Shown here: piece by piece, positions 8,803 to 16,661 of the stretch
Layout of the letters: every line of letters starts with the position of its first letter
How positions within the stretch are numbered: position 1 is the first letter of the stretch
NCBI GenBank assembly: GCA_030027265.1
Contig: JASENG010000007.1
Coordinates: forward strand, 164,484 to 228,483
Reading direction: 5' to 3'
Source of the DNA: Lysinibacillus fusiformis
Lineage (GTDB): Bacteria; Bacillota; Bacilli; Bacillales_A; Planococcaceae
DNA length: 64,000 bases
The notes under the pieces: model-generated
Database searches by the model: none
Seen by the model: the letters and a program-made list of their open reading frames with translations, nothing else
Told to the model about the DNA's origin: nothing
Made by a program: the position numbers and the translations under genes

Positions 8803-9588
8803 ATGACCAAACTTCTTATTAATGAACCTCACCTGCAGACGTCACCAACCTTAGCCGCAAAATTTGGATTGAATGAAGCGATTGTCTTGCAGCAGCTACA
8901 CTTTCGATTATCCAATTCGCCTTTAAAATACGGAGGATACACATGGTATCACCATACTTACGCAAAATGGCAGAAACAGTTTCCTTTCTGGTCGGAGAGA
9001 ACCATTAGCAGAATTTTTGTAGGGCTTGAAAACCAAGGGCTTATTGTGTCTACCCAACATTACAATGAGATGAAAATCAATAAGACAAAATGGTATCGTA
9101 TCGATTATGCTGTGCTTAACGCTGTCTTGGAAAGTCAAATTGACCTTTTTGAAGAACCGAAAAGGAAGCTGGTAACTAACAAAAAATCGCGTGAGCTAGC
9201 TTCCAATTTGGAAACATCAGATTTAAAAGACTTAAAAAAAGATATAAAAGAAAACAATGTGCGTTTTGTTTTTGAAGTTATAAATTATTTAAACCAAAAA
9301 ACCCAAAAAGAGTTTCGAGCAAACAACAGCACCACAAATCGCCTCATCAATGGCCGGATAGCAGAAGGATACAAGCTGGAGGACTTTAAAAAAGTCATTG
9401 ATATCAAGGTTCGTCAATGGCTTGCAAGACCGGAGATGAAGCTATATTTAAGACCCAGTACACTATTTAGCCCAACCAACTTTGAAAATTACCTTAACGA
9501 ATCGAACAATGCGAAACCGCAACTGCCAAAAGGGAATATTGCTAGACAGCCAATCATTCTAGATTTTGAAGCCGGGGAAGAAGATTAG
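8803..9588 (+). CDS. Phage replication initiation (replisome organiser) protein
   Basis: This 261-aa protein has an AAGGAG site just inside the previous gene. The N-terminal ~110 residues form a winged-helix segment (LNEAIVLQQLHFRLSNSP, WSERTISRIFVGLENQGLI) as in phage replisome organisers and DnaD-like loaders. The C-terminal ~90 residues (VINYLNQKTQKEFRANN, IDIKVRQWL, YLRPSTLFSPTNFENYLN) match the conserved phage replication C-terminal domain. These proteins bind phage origins and recruit the replicative helicase; a DnaB-like helicase follows directly, consistent with this role. Confidence 0.75.
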   Translation: MTKLLINEPHLQTSPTLAAKFGLNEAIVLQQLHFRLSNSPLKYGGYTWYHHTYAKWQKQFPFWSERTISRIFVGLENQGLIVSTQHYNEMKINKTKWYRIDYAVLNAVLESQIDLFEEPKRKLVTNKKSRELASNLETSDLKDLKKDIKENNVRFVFEVINYLNQKTQKEFRANNSTTNRLINGRIAEGYKLEDFKKVIDIKVRQWLARPEMKLYLRPSTLFSPTNFENYLNESNNAKPQLPKGNIARQPIILDFEAGEED

Positions 9589-9612
9589 GAGAAAAGAGGG
9601 GGAGCTCACGGA

Positions 9613-9681
9613 ATGTCTGAACAATTAAGCATTGATTTACTGGAAAAGAGTTTGCTGGGAACCATGCTAAATGAAAATTAG
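9613..9681 (+). pseudogene. DnaB helicase N-terminal stub
   Basis: From ATG 9613 there are 22 codons (MSEQLSIDLLEKSLLGTMLN and two more residues) that look like the beginning of a DnaB-type helicase, then TAG at 9679. The downstream helicase core is in a different frame and begins at the very next bases. About 130 residues of the DnaB N-terminal domain appear to have been removed. Confidence 0.5.
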
Positions 9682-10550
9682 TGAAAATGGCGGAGCGTCC
9701 CTACATCCCAATGGAAGAGCAACGGGTAGTGCCAACGAATTTAAAGGAACTCGAAAAACTCATCGTAGGCTTTCGACAAGGTGAACTAACAATCATTGCT
9801 GGAAGACCTTCGATGGGGAAAACGGATGTCATGAATTATTTTGCACTAACGGCAGGTTTTGAGGGATACCTGCCGATGATCTTCTCGCTGGAAATGAGTC
9901 GAGGGATGCTCCTGGATCGCATGATTGCTGCTTGCGGGAAAATCAGCCGACTGAAAATGCGTGATCCGAATCGATATTTCTCTGAAAAGCAGCGGGAACA
10001 ATGGATTCCAGTGTTAACCGAGGTAAGTCTTGCCAACGTTCAAATTGATGATCGCGCGGGACTAACGGTTAGCCAGATGCGCGCCCAAGTAAGAAGGCTC
10101 ATCAAATCCAATCCCGAGCGAAAACCAATTGTCTTTATCGATTACTTACAAATTATCTACTCAAGTGTAGCTAACACGAGCAATCAAACCGCCATTATAG
10201 GTCAAATTAGCTGGGAACTGAAGCAAATGGCCAAAGAATTCGATTGCCCAGTGGTCTGCCTATCCCAACTAAATCGAGGTGTAGAGTCCCGCCAAAACAA
10301 ACGCCCCTTTATGAGCGACCTCCGAGATTCCGGCAATATCGAACAAGATGCAGACGTCATCATTCTGTTATATCGGGATTCCTACTATGGACAAACAGGA
10401 GACGAAGGGGAGGACACCCCTCATGAAGTGGAAGCAGCAACCGATAGCTCGAAAGAAAAGCTAGAACTCCACGTGGCAAAAAACCGAAACGGCCCAACAG
10501 GAATCGTAACCGTAAATTACTCCAAAATGACAGGACAAATGAAGGAATAA
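9681..10550 (+). CDS. Replicative DNA helicase (DnaB) core, N-terminally truncated
   Basis: This 289-aa frame contains the RecA-like helicase core only: Walker A GRPSMGKTDVMN near residue 41, FSLEMSRG, Walker B VFIDYLQII near 150, SQLNRGVESR, and the DLRDSGNIEQDADVI/ KNRNGPTG region. Full-length DnaB is about 450 aa with an N-terminal domain needed for hexamer assembly and primase contact; here that domain is missing (see the stub at 9613). No good ribosome binding site precedes GTG 9681 or ATG 9687. It is probably a decayed prophage helicase, though an expressed core protein cannot be excluded. Confidence 0.7.
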   Translation: MKMAERPYIPMEEQRVVPTNLKELEKLIVGFRQGELTIIAGRPSMGKTDVMNYFALTAGFEGYLPMIFSLEMSRGMLLDRMIAACGKISRLKMRDPNRYFSEKQREQWIPVLTEVSLANVQIDDRAGLTVSQMRAQVRRLIKSNPERKPIVFIDYLQIIYSSVANTSNQTAIIGQISWELKQMAKEFDCPVVCLSQLNRGVESRQNKRPFMSDLRDSGNIEQDADVIILLYRDSYYGQTGDEGEDTPHEVEAATDSSKEKLELHVAKNRNGPTGIVTVNYSKMTGQMKE

Positions 10551-10556
10551 AACAAC

Positions 10557-10828
10557 ATGAAGCCCAACCACCAAACCATTCAATCATTATTTGAGGATGC
10601 GCTTTTCTGCGATGAACCTACACTGCCCACTTCATTTACTTCGCAGTGAAAAAAGGCAAAGTCAACATGCAAGATTCAGAATACAAGCTATATGAAATGA
10701 ATCTAACAGTAGAAGAGCATGAGGAAATCAGGGGCATGAAAAAAGCGGATGTGCTCTCGCTATGCGAAAGATTAAACTATACGCCATCAAACGAAACACC
10801 ACCACCTATGTCTTCTACTTCGCCATGA
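10557..10828 (+). pseudogene. Decayed small phage ORF (frameshifted)
   Basis: ATG 10557 has a good AAGGAA site eight bases upstream and reads 30 codons to a TGA at 10647. A second frame continues from about 10616 (TYTAHFIYFAVKKGKVNMQ..) to 10828 with sensible composition. A single frameshift near 10611-10616 would join them into one protein of about 90 aa. I do not recognise the family. It sits directly after the truncated DnaB and looks like further prophage decay. Confidence 0.35.
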
Positions 10829-11019
10829 ACGCATGGGAAGCACGAGAACTGCATCATCAAATATATGGTCAATGGGAAAACCGTATAGTCGATGCTTATA
10901 ACCAGATGATCGATAGGGGCTTGTATTTTCCGGATAGGAAGGAAACGAAAACCTTTCGGGAGTTGATGAGGGAGACGGTGGTGGTTCCTGGGTGGGTTTG
11001 TGAGATGGAGAGTAAATAA
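10762..11019 (+). CDS. Small hypothetical phage-like protein
   Basis: The frame has 85 codons and overlaps the previous decayed frame by 67 bases. The segment TTYVFYFAMNAWEARELHHQ resembles in layout the HFIYFAVKKGK segment of the upstream frame, so the two may be related phage proteins. No ribosome binding site is evident before ATG 10762. It is followed by a perfect hairpin. Function unknown. Confidence 0.4.
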   Translation: MRKIKLYAIKRNTTTYVFYFAMNAWEARELHHQIYGQWENRIVDAYNQMIDRGLYFPDRKETKTFRELMRETVVVPGWVCEMESK

Positions 11020-11020
11020 A

Positions 11021-11046
11021 AGCGAGATTGGATAGCCAATCTCGCT
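11021..11046. terminator. Bidirectional terminator
   Basis: A perfect 11-bp stem AGCGAGATTGG/CCAATCTCGCT with an ATAG loop. The T-rich tail is better on the minus strand (TTTTATTT), so it can end the minus-strand helicase gene as well as the plus-strand phage remnant. Confidence 0.7.
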
Positions 11047-11138
11047 AAATCATGTATCTAGAACGCCTTTACTTAATCCGAAACAGGATTTTAATAAAAT
11101 ATATTAAAATGTGTGTGAGAACTAAGTCCTCATTTTAC

Positions 11139-14100
11139 TTATTCCATATAAGAAGTAAACCAAGATGGTCTATTGTCTGTTAATTTACTGCCGTTATAGG
11201 CAAATGTGAAAGCAATATTTTCTTTCCTCAACTCTTCAATAAGTGGCGCTAAGTCCTTGCCTCCTATAAGCCATAGGGCGCCACCTTCGTTACGTATATC
11301 AATTACTTCATGGCCTTTACTTTCCAAAAACTCCTTTAATCCATTTTTCGGAGAGCTGACTTTTTGTTCTTCGTCATTTTGTAAATTCTTGTTATCCAAA
11401 TGTTGGATTTTTACATTTGGATTTGATTGTGCTGAGATTGAGTCTGATAGTTCTGTTTCTGATATGTTTTCCATCCAGTTGAATAATGAGATTTCTTGCT
11501 CTTTTATGGCCAATTGGTCGTCAAACGTAAGCTGATTTGTGTTTAAAGGAGCAGAGGGTTTATCCGCTGACTTTTCAACCACTTCATTTGAACTTACCTG
11601 TGCATTAAAATGTTGCTCTTCAATATTTTTTATCGAAGTATGTTTTGGTTCAATGTCATAATATTTTAATGTATCCCATAGAGAAGAGATAGCATGTTCT
11701 GGATTGTAATAATAATCGCTTCCACGAACTCTCCAGAATTTCCAACCACATCGCTCAAGTATTCTTTGGCGGTTCATATCGTAATCATATCTGTCTGGAC
11801 CATGCCACTGATCCCCGTCGCATTCAACAGCTATTCTTCCTTTTTCACCTTCGACAACCAGGTCGATTCTATAGCCTGCCACTTCATGTTGAGGGATAAC
11901 TTTGTATCCTTTTGCTGTGATTTGATCGAAGACTGACCGTTCAAAGTCGCTTTCACAAAGAGCCCGGTTAGATTCTAAAATTTCTTTAGCTGGATTTTCA
12001 CAGTAAGAGATAAGTTGATAACGCAAGCAATCTTTGTTGCGGAAATCATTTACGGTTGGTGTATGGAAGAGCCATAGCTGATCTTTTGCACGGCTAACCG
12101 CAACGTTAAATCTACGTTTATCTTTTTCGGTTGCTAGTGCTCTCATAGTGGTTTGTCCGGGTGCTGCGACCATGCTTAAAAAGATGATATCGCGCTCGTC
12201 CCCTTGGAATGCATAGGCGTCACCACAGATAATATTCCTTTTTTCTATTTCTTCGGTCCCGATTTCTTCTACTAATAGTCTTTCAATGAGTTGTGCTTGT
12301 CCTTCATTTTGTAAAGAGATAACGCCCATCGATTTACCATTGTATAAAGGGTTTTTAATACATGCCGTAATTTGAGCAACGATCGCTTTTGCTTCTGGTG
12401 GATTCACTGTTTTAGAACCAGATCCTTCTCGATAACCGGTTGGCACATGTACTGTTTTAATGGGTTCTAATCTATTAGGTGGATATTGTCTTAAAGGCAC
12501 TAAAGGTGTGTTGGAATAACTGATTCTATTTGAGAATTCGATAATTTCCGGCATACATCTAAAATGTTCTCTAAGGGTAATGCGCCCACCGAATAATACA
12601 TTTGCAAGGTCAAAGAAGGAATTTTCAATATCTAGCATATCTGCAAGTTTGAAATCGCTTAAATACTGTTTTCGCAAATATTGAACATCTTCACGCTTTA
12701 TCCCCACATATTCAGGGCTAATTTGTTTATCGTCCCCAACGACAATTAACTTCTTTGCGATATATTGCAATATAACTGCATCGGGGCCCGATTGACTGGC
12801 TTCGTCAATGATTACTACATCAAAAAGATTTGGTTTAATATCAAATGTGTCAAATACACGATATAACGGCATAATCCAAGCAGGAATAGCATCGCGGCAC
12901 TCAGACATATGCTTTTGGGCATCCCTTAAATGGATGTGTGCGTTCTTTCCGGTACCTTTTCCGACCTTGCGCATAGAAGTAGTCCAAGCGAGCAAATGTT
13001 GCCGCTGTCCCTCGGTCATCGTACTCAAAGTGGAGTACCATGCTTTATTAGCTCCTAGATTAGTAATTGTTTGTTTTATACGATCTTCGAGATGATCTAA
13101 TTTTTCTGAGAGTGCTTGCTCGCTTGTTTGAGAAAATTGGATAAGCCATGTATTTACCTTAGCCCAATTCATAGCATATTCTAGGTTGGTAAATCGCTCC
13201 GTCCATTTCTGTGCTTCGAAGGACTCAATTAGATCCGTGTATAATTTAGGAAGAACCTTTCTTAAACGGAGTAATAGTTCTTCGCATCTGCGACTTTTCC
13301 TTCCGAATTCATCAAGTTCTGATATATTTTCATAATATATCGAATATTCTTCGACATTCCGTGAAGTTATAGCCTCTATTAAATCATCGACAAGAGTGTG
13401 TTTTTCATCTAAATTCACCGATTGTTGAATTTTCTTTTCAAGCTGATGGAACCTCTCTTTAATTTCTTCAACTTCTTCATGTAAGGCAATAAACTCCAAG
13501 TAAGTCAAAAGAATGGATACATGTTGTTCATCCAATGGTTTTTCAAAGAGAAGCGGTATGGTATTAAATGCTCCATGGATTTCATCTGTTTTTTCCTTTA
13601 TGTTCGATAAAACCTTAAAGGGTTCAATGATATCTTCTATTTTGGCCAAACTTAAAGAACGGGATTGAACAGTATTCATTTCCATCCTTAACTGATCTTG
13701 AATAAGTTGTTCCAGTTTCCTAAGTGTCTGATCTGCTTTTACTGTCTCTTCTAGTAAAATGATTGAATCTAAGGAATCACATTTTCGTCCATCAATCCGT
13801 ACATCCTTTACTATATACCAAGCGTCTTTTACGACTTTAGGGCGTAATAAACGCATGCCTAATCCTTTTCCTTCTTTAAAATGAGCATGAAGTTGCGTTG
13901 CATCAGTCAACAATTGCGAAAGAGGGATATCTCCAGCGCCAGTTATTTCCTTTAAATTATGTTTTACAACCAATGGCTTGATCGTTTCAATTGAACTGAT
14001 GATTTGGCGATAAAAATCTTCCCATGGCCTAAATTTAGCTTGAAATAGATCCTGTAGGGCAGATTGAAGCCATTGTGCATCTTTTCTTTTGATTTCATTC

Positions 14101-16046
14101 AAAGCCTTTAACAAATCGCTAAGTAAATGTCTTAAGTTCTTTCGCTTTTCTACATTGATAGTTGTAAGTTGATCTGTTTTTTCATTGTTAATGTTCTCGA
14201 ATTTTTCTAATTCCTTTAGAATAATCTCTTCTCGACTGGATGTTTGTTTGAATACATCTATTTTTTCCAACACATCCAAAGGGGGGATGGAGTATTGTAT
14301 CTGCGCTTGTACATCATCGTTGAGCAACTCTAGTAATTCTAGTAGTTCAATACGCTCCTGATTTGACAGTGGACATTCAGTGTCCATTTCGATAGTATCT
14401 TTAAGCCAATTATACTTTGCTCGGTCAGTATGGATAGATTTCGCTATAGCTTGTGCTGTCCCGCTGTAAGCGCCATTTAAAAAATTGTGTGTAAATGTTT
14501 CTTTTTCACGAATTGATCTTAGGTGCTGCTGCGTTACCGCTTTACTTTCTTTCATCTTTTGGAGGTTATTAGAAAGTTGAGTAATTTCACTAACAACTCG
14601 TTCTTGATCCCAAGTATCTCTTTTATTAGAAATAATTTGGACAACTTTTTCTAAGTCCTTGAATGATTTGGAATCTGCTCCTAGGAGACTCACACAAAGA
14701 TTTTGAAGTTCGTCAGGAATTTTCTCTTTTAGTACACTTAAAGCTCTTGCTGTTTCACTGGTGATTAAAACTCTTTTACCCGAAGAAAGTAAATGAGAAA
14801 TTAAATTAGCAATCGTATGGCTCTTACCGGTTCCAGGTGGTCCTTGAACCAAGACGCCATTTCGATTTTCTAAATTAGTAATGATTTTCCTTTGCTCATC
14901 GTTCGCTTCTAGTGGGAAATAGATAGTAGAATCCACTTCAACACCGTTTTTGGAAGAGTGGTCAGGAGAATTATCGGGTTCTTTATAATCATCTATCTCT
15001 TCAAAGATGCGTTTGATTCCTTGTGGAATATAATCCTCAGAACTATTTACACTTTCGATAATTTTAGTACAAGCTTGCTGAAATCCTTTTTCAGTCCTTT
15101 TACGAAGTATAAGAGCGGGGCTATATATAATATTAGGTTCTGTTGTTATATCCCTCTTATTGTTCAATTCATTATTTTGAAAAGTTCCATTTGCAGATAA
15201 AGAAAATGCGAATGATCTTAATATTGAATCCAAGAGTTCTTTATTCCAAAAACTCAATTGTAAATCTTCCATTTTCTCTTGAATTGGGGTTAGGGCTTTG
15301 TTATCTAAACGTACTTCTAATTCAAGCATATCCTGTTCTAATTCAGGTTTACTTCCCTCTGAAGGCGGTAGAACTTTAATAATTCCATCGCTAGCATTAA
15401 ATTGAAACGTACAAGGGATAGACAATACATGTCGATGGGCAAGTTGGTTATCAGGAGTTTTCCAATTTAAAAGTCCTACACCGATTATTAACTCATATTG
15501 TTCTCCTAGTTTCTTTTGTTTTTGGTACATGGAAAATAGGTTAGTATATATGTTTTGAACTTTTTCAAATCGAATGTATTCTGCTTTCCAAGGTTCAAAT
15601 TTACCTTTTTTAAAGTATTCAAAAGTACGTTGAATTTCTGGGAAGTCTTTTAAGTATAAAAAACGAGACTTTACTTCAGAATCAGTAGCTTCTGTATTCT
15701 CAATTTCAATATAATCAGGATTAATAATTTTCTCTACCAAGCTAAGCTCTGTTTTTGTATCAGCCAGTCGAAAAGAAGGTGATATCCAAGCCTTTATTGT
15801 TTCGGGTAGTAATGGGAATTCTGGCCTGTTGGGTTTTTTAATCTCAATCCAGATATCATTTACATTGGAAGTTAACGGAGAAACACATTCTGGTTCCTCT
15901 GGAATTTCGTTAAGAAAAATATAGTTTTCATAATTTTGTAAATCACGGATTAATGGTGTCTTTAACAAGGATAATTCCTTCAAGTAGGTGAAAAGTCTTG
16001 ATGTTTTGTCACGCTCTAGAGTAGAAGAATTCATGTAGTATAACAT
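11139..16046 (-). CDS. SF1 (UPF1/Dna2-like) helicase with C-terminal Vsr/MTES_1575-like nuclease
   Basis: A single 1635-aa protein. The N-terminal ~390 residues are unassigned. Walker A GPPGTGKSHT lies near residue 403, followed by a ~650-residue helical, partly coiled-coil insertion. Motif II IIDEASQSG lies near 1083, motif III VVGDDKQISPE follows, then YAFQGDERDIIFLS and VAVSRAKDQLWLF (motifs V and VI). Residues about 1375-1480 resemble a very-short-patch/DUF559-type endonuclease: YRIDLVVEGEKGRIAVECDGDQWHG with the DMNRQRILERCGWKFWRVRG helix-strand. The last ~70 residues form another small domain. Large SF1 helicases fused to such nucleases are common in defence islands. A TAAGGAAGG abuts ATG 16046, so ATG 16034 is an alternative start. 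Monocistronic. Confidence 0.75.
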   Translation of the reverse strand: MLYYMNSSTLERDKTSRLFTYLKELSLLKTPLIRDLQNYENYIFLNEIPEEPECVSPLTSNVNDIWIEIKKPNRPEFPLLPETIKAWISPSFRLADTKTELSLVEKIINPDYIEIENTEATDSEVKSRFLYLKDFPEIQRTFEYFKKGKFEPWKAEYIRFEKVQNIYTNLFSMYQKQKKLGEQYELIIGVGLLNWKTPDNQLAHRHVLSIPCTFQFNASDGIIKVLPPSEGSKPELEQDMLELEVRLDNKALTPIQEKMEDLQLSFWNKELLDSILRSFAFSLSANGTFQNNELNNKRDITTEPNIIYSPALILRKRTEKGFQQACTKIIESVNSSEDYIPQGIKRIFEEIDDYKEPDNSPDHSSKNGVEVDSTIYFPLEANDEQRKIITNLENRNGVLVQGPPGTGKSHTIANLISHLLSSGKRVLITSETARALSVLKEKIPDELQNLCVSLLGADSKSFKDLEKVVQIISNKRDTWDQERVVSEITQLSNNLQKMKESKAVTQQHLRSIREKETFTHNFLNGAYSGTAQAIAKSIHTDRAKYNWLKDTIEMDTECPLSNQERIELLELLELLNDDVQAQIQYSIPPLDVLEKIDVFKQTSSREEIILKELEKFENINNEKTDQLTTINVEKRKNLRHLLSDLLKALNEIKRKDAQWLQSALQDLFQAKFRPWEDFYRQIISSIETIKPLVVKHNLKEITGAGDIPLSQLLTDATQLHAHFKEGKGLGMRLLRPKVVKDAWYIVKDVRIDGRKCDSLDSIILLEETVKADQTLRKLEQLIQDQLRMEMNTVQSRSLSLAKIEDIIEPFKVLSNIKEKTDEIHGAFNTIPLLFEKPLDEQHVSILLTYLEFIALHEEVEEIKERFHQLEKKIQQSVNLDEKHTLVDDLIEAITSRNVEEYSIYYENISELDEFGRKSRRCEELLLRLRKVLPKLYTDLIESFEAQKWTERFTNLEYAMNWAKVNTWLIQFSQTSEQALSEKLDHLEDRIKQTITNLGANKAWYSTLSTMTEGQRQHLLAWTTSMRKVGKGTGKNAHIHLRDAQKHMSECRDAIPAWIMPLYRVFDTFDIKPNLFDVVIIDEASQSGPDAVILQYIAKKLIVVGDDKQISPEYVGIKREDVQYLRKQYLSDFKLADMLDIENSFFDLANVLFGGRITLREHFRCMPEIIEFSNRISYSNTPLVPLRQYPPNRLEPIKTVHVPTGYREGSGSKTVNPPEAKAIVAQITACIKNPLYNGKSMGVISLQNEGQAQLIERLLVEEIGTEEIEKRNIICGDAYAFQGDERDIIFLSMVAAPGQTTMRALATEKDKRRFNVAVSRAKDQLWLFHTPTVNDFRNKDCLRYQLISYCENPAKEILESNRALCESDFERSVFDQITAKGYKVIPQHEVAGYRIDLVVEGEKGRIAVECDGDQWHGPDRYDYDMNRQRILERCGWKFWRVRGSDYYYNPEHAISSLWDTLKYYDIEPKHTSIKNIEEQHFNAQVSSNEVVEKSADKPSAPLNTNQLTFDDQLAIKEQEISLFNWMENISETELSDSISAQSNPNVKIQHLDNKNLQNDEEQKVSSPKNGLKEFLESKGHEVIDIRNEGGALWLIGGKDLAPLIEELRKENIAFTFAYNGSKLTDNRPSWFTSYME

Positions 16047-16295
16047 CCTTCCTTAAAAATCTACATTTTTTTACAATAACTGCATAAGTGTATTATATCA
16101 TGTAAGAATAGAGTAAGTTGGGTGGAATATTGTTCTAATCGCAAATTATTATGCTCAAGTACTGTTAATGAATCATGCCATATTGATAAATAAGATTGAA
16201 TATTATGCATCTTAGTATGCAATAACCGGTATCAAAATTATTCGAATTGAATCTAACAATTGAAGAACATTTGAATGATAAGGTGGGGTTTCCAT

Positions 16296-16496
16296 TTGGA
16301 TTTGTTAAATGAAAGGGTGAATTATAAGAGGAAGTTGAAATACTATCTTTTTAGAAAAGATAAATGTGATGATTGCATTTATAGTATGGGTGAATATTTA
16401 GAAGGACTTATGTATTTTAATAATTTGTTAACCAAGCAATACAGAAGTTATTTGATGGAAGTAGAAAAATCAAAAAACCAGGAGATGGGTGGGTAA
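16296..16496 (+). CDS. Possible small protein, unknown
   Basis: The frame extends upstream to ATG 16275, but AAGGTGGGG (16280-16288) lies seven bases before an in-frame TTG at 16296, which is the better start and gives 66 aa. The protein is basic and aromatic with a CDDC pair (KDKCDDCIYSMGEYLEG) that could bind a metal or form a disulfide. It lies alone in the 615-bp gap between two minus-strand helicase genes. No family recognised; it may not be a gene. Confidence 0.35.
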   Translation: MDLLNERVNYKRKLKYYLFRKDKCDDCIYSMGEYLEGLMYFNNLLTKQYRSYLMEVEKSKNQEMGG

Positions 16497-16620
16497 AAAT
16501 AACCTAATTATATCATGTCGGTCCAATCCCCATGAAGTTTGGTTTAAGAATGATGACATAATAATGAATCCTCTCGATCAACCAAAGTATATATAACTTC
16601 TAATTATTAATGAAAACAAA

Positions 16621-16656
16621 AAGCAAAAGGAGTTTTAATTTCGACTCCTTATGCTT
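16621..16656 (-). terminator. Terminator of the PLD-helicase gene
   Basis: AAGCAAAAGGAGT pairs with ACTCCTTATGCTT. Read on the minus strand it is followed by TTTTTGTTTT, and it lies just downstream of the minus-strand stop at 16662. Confidence 0.65.
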
Positions 16657-16661
16657 AATCG

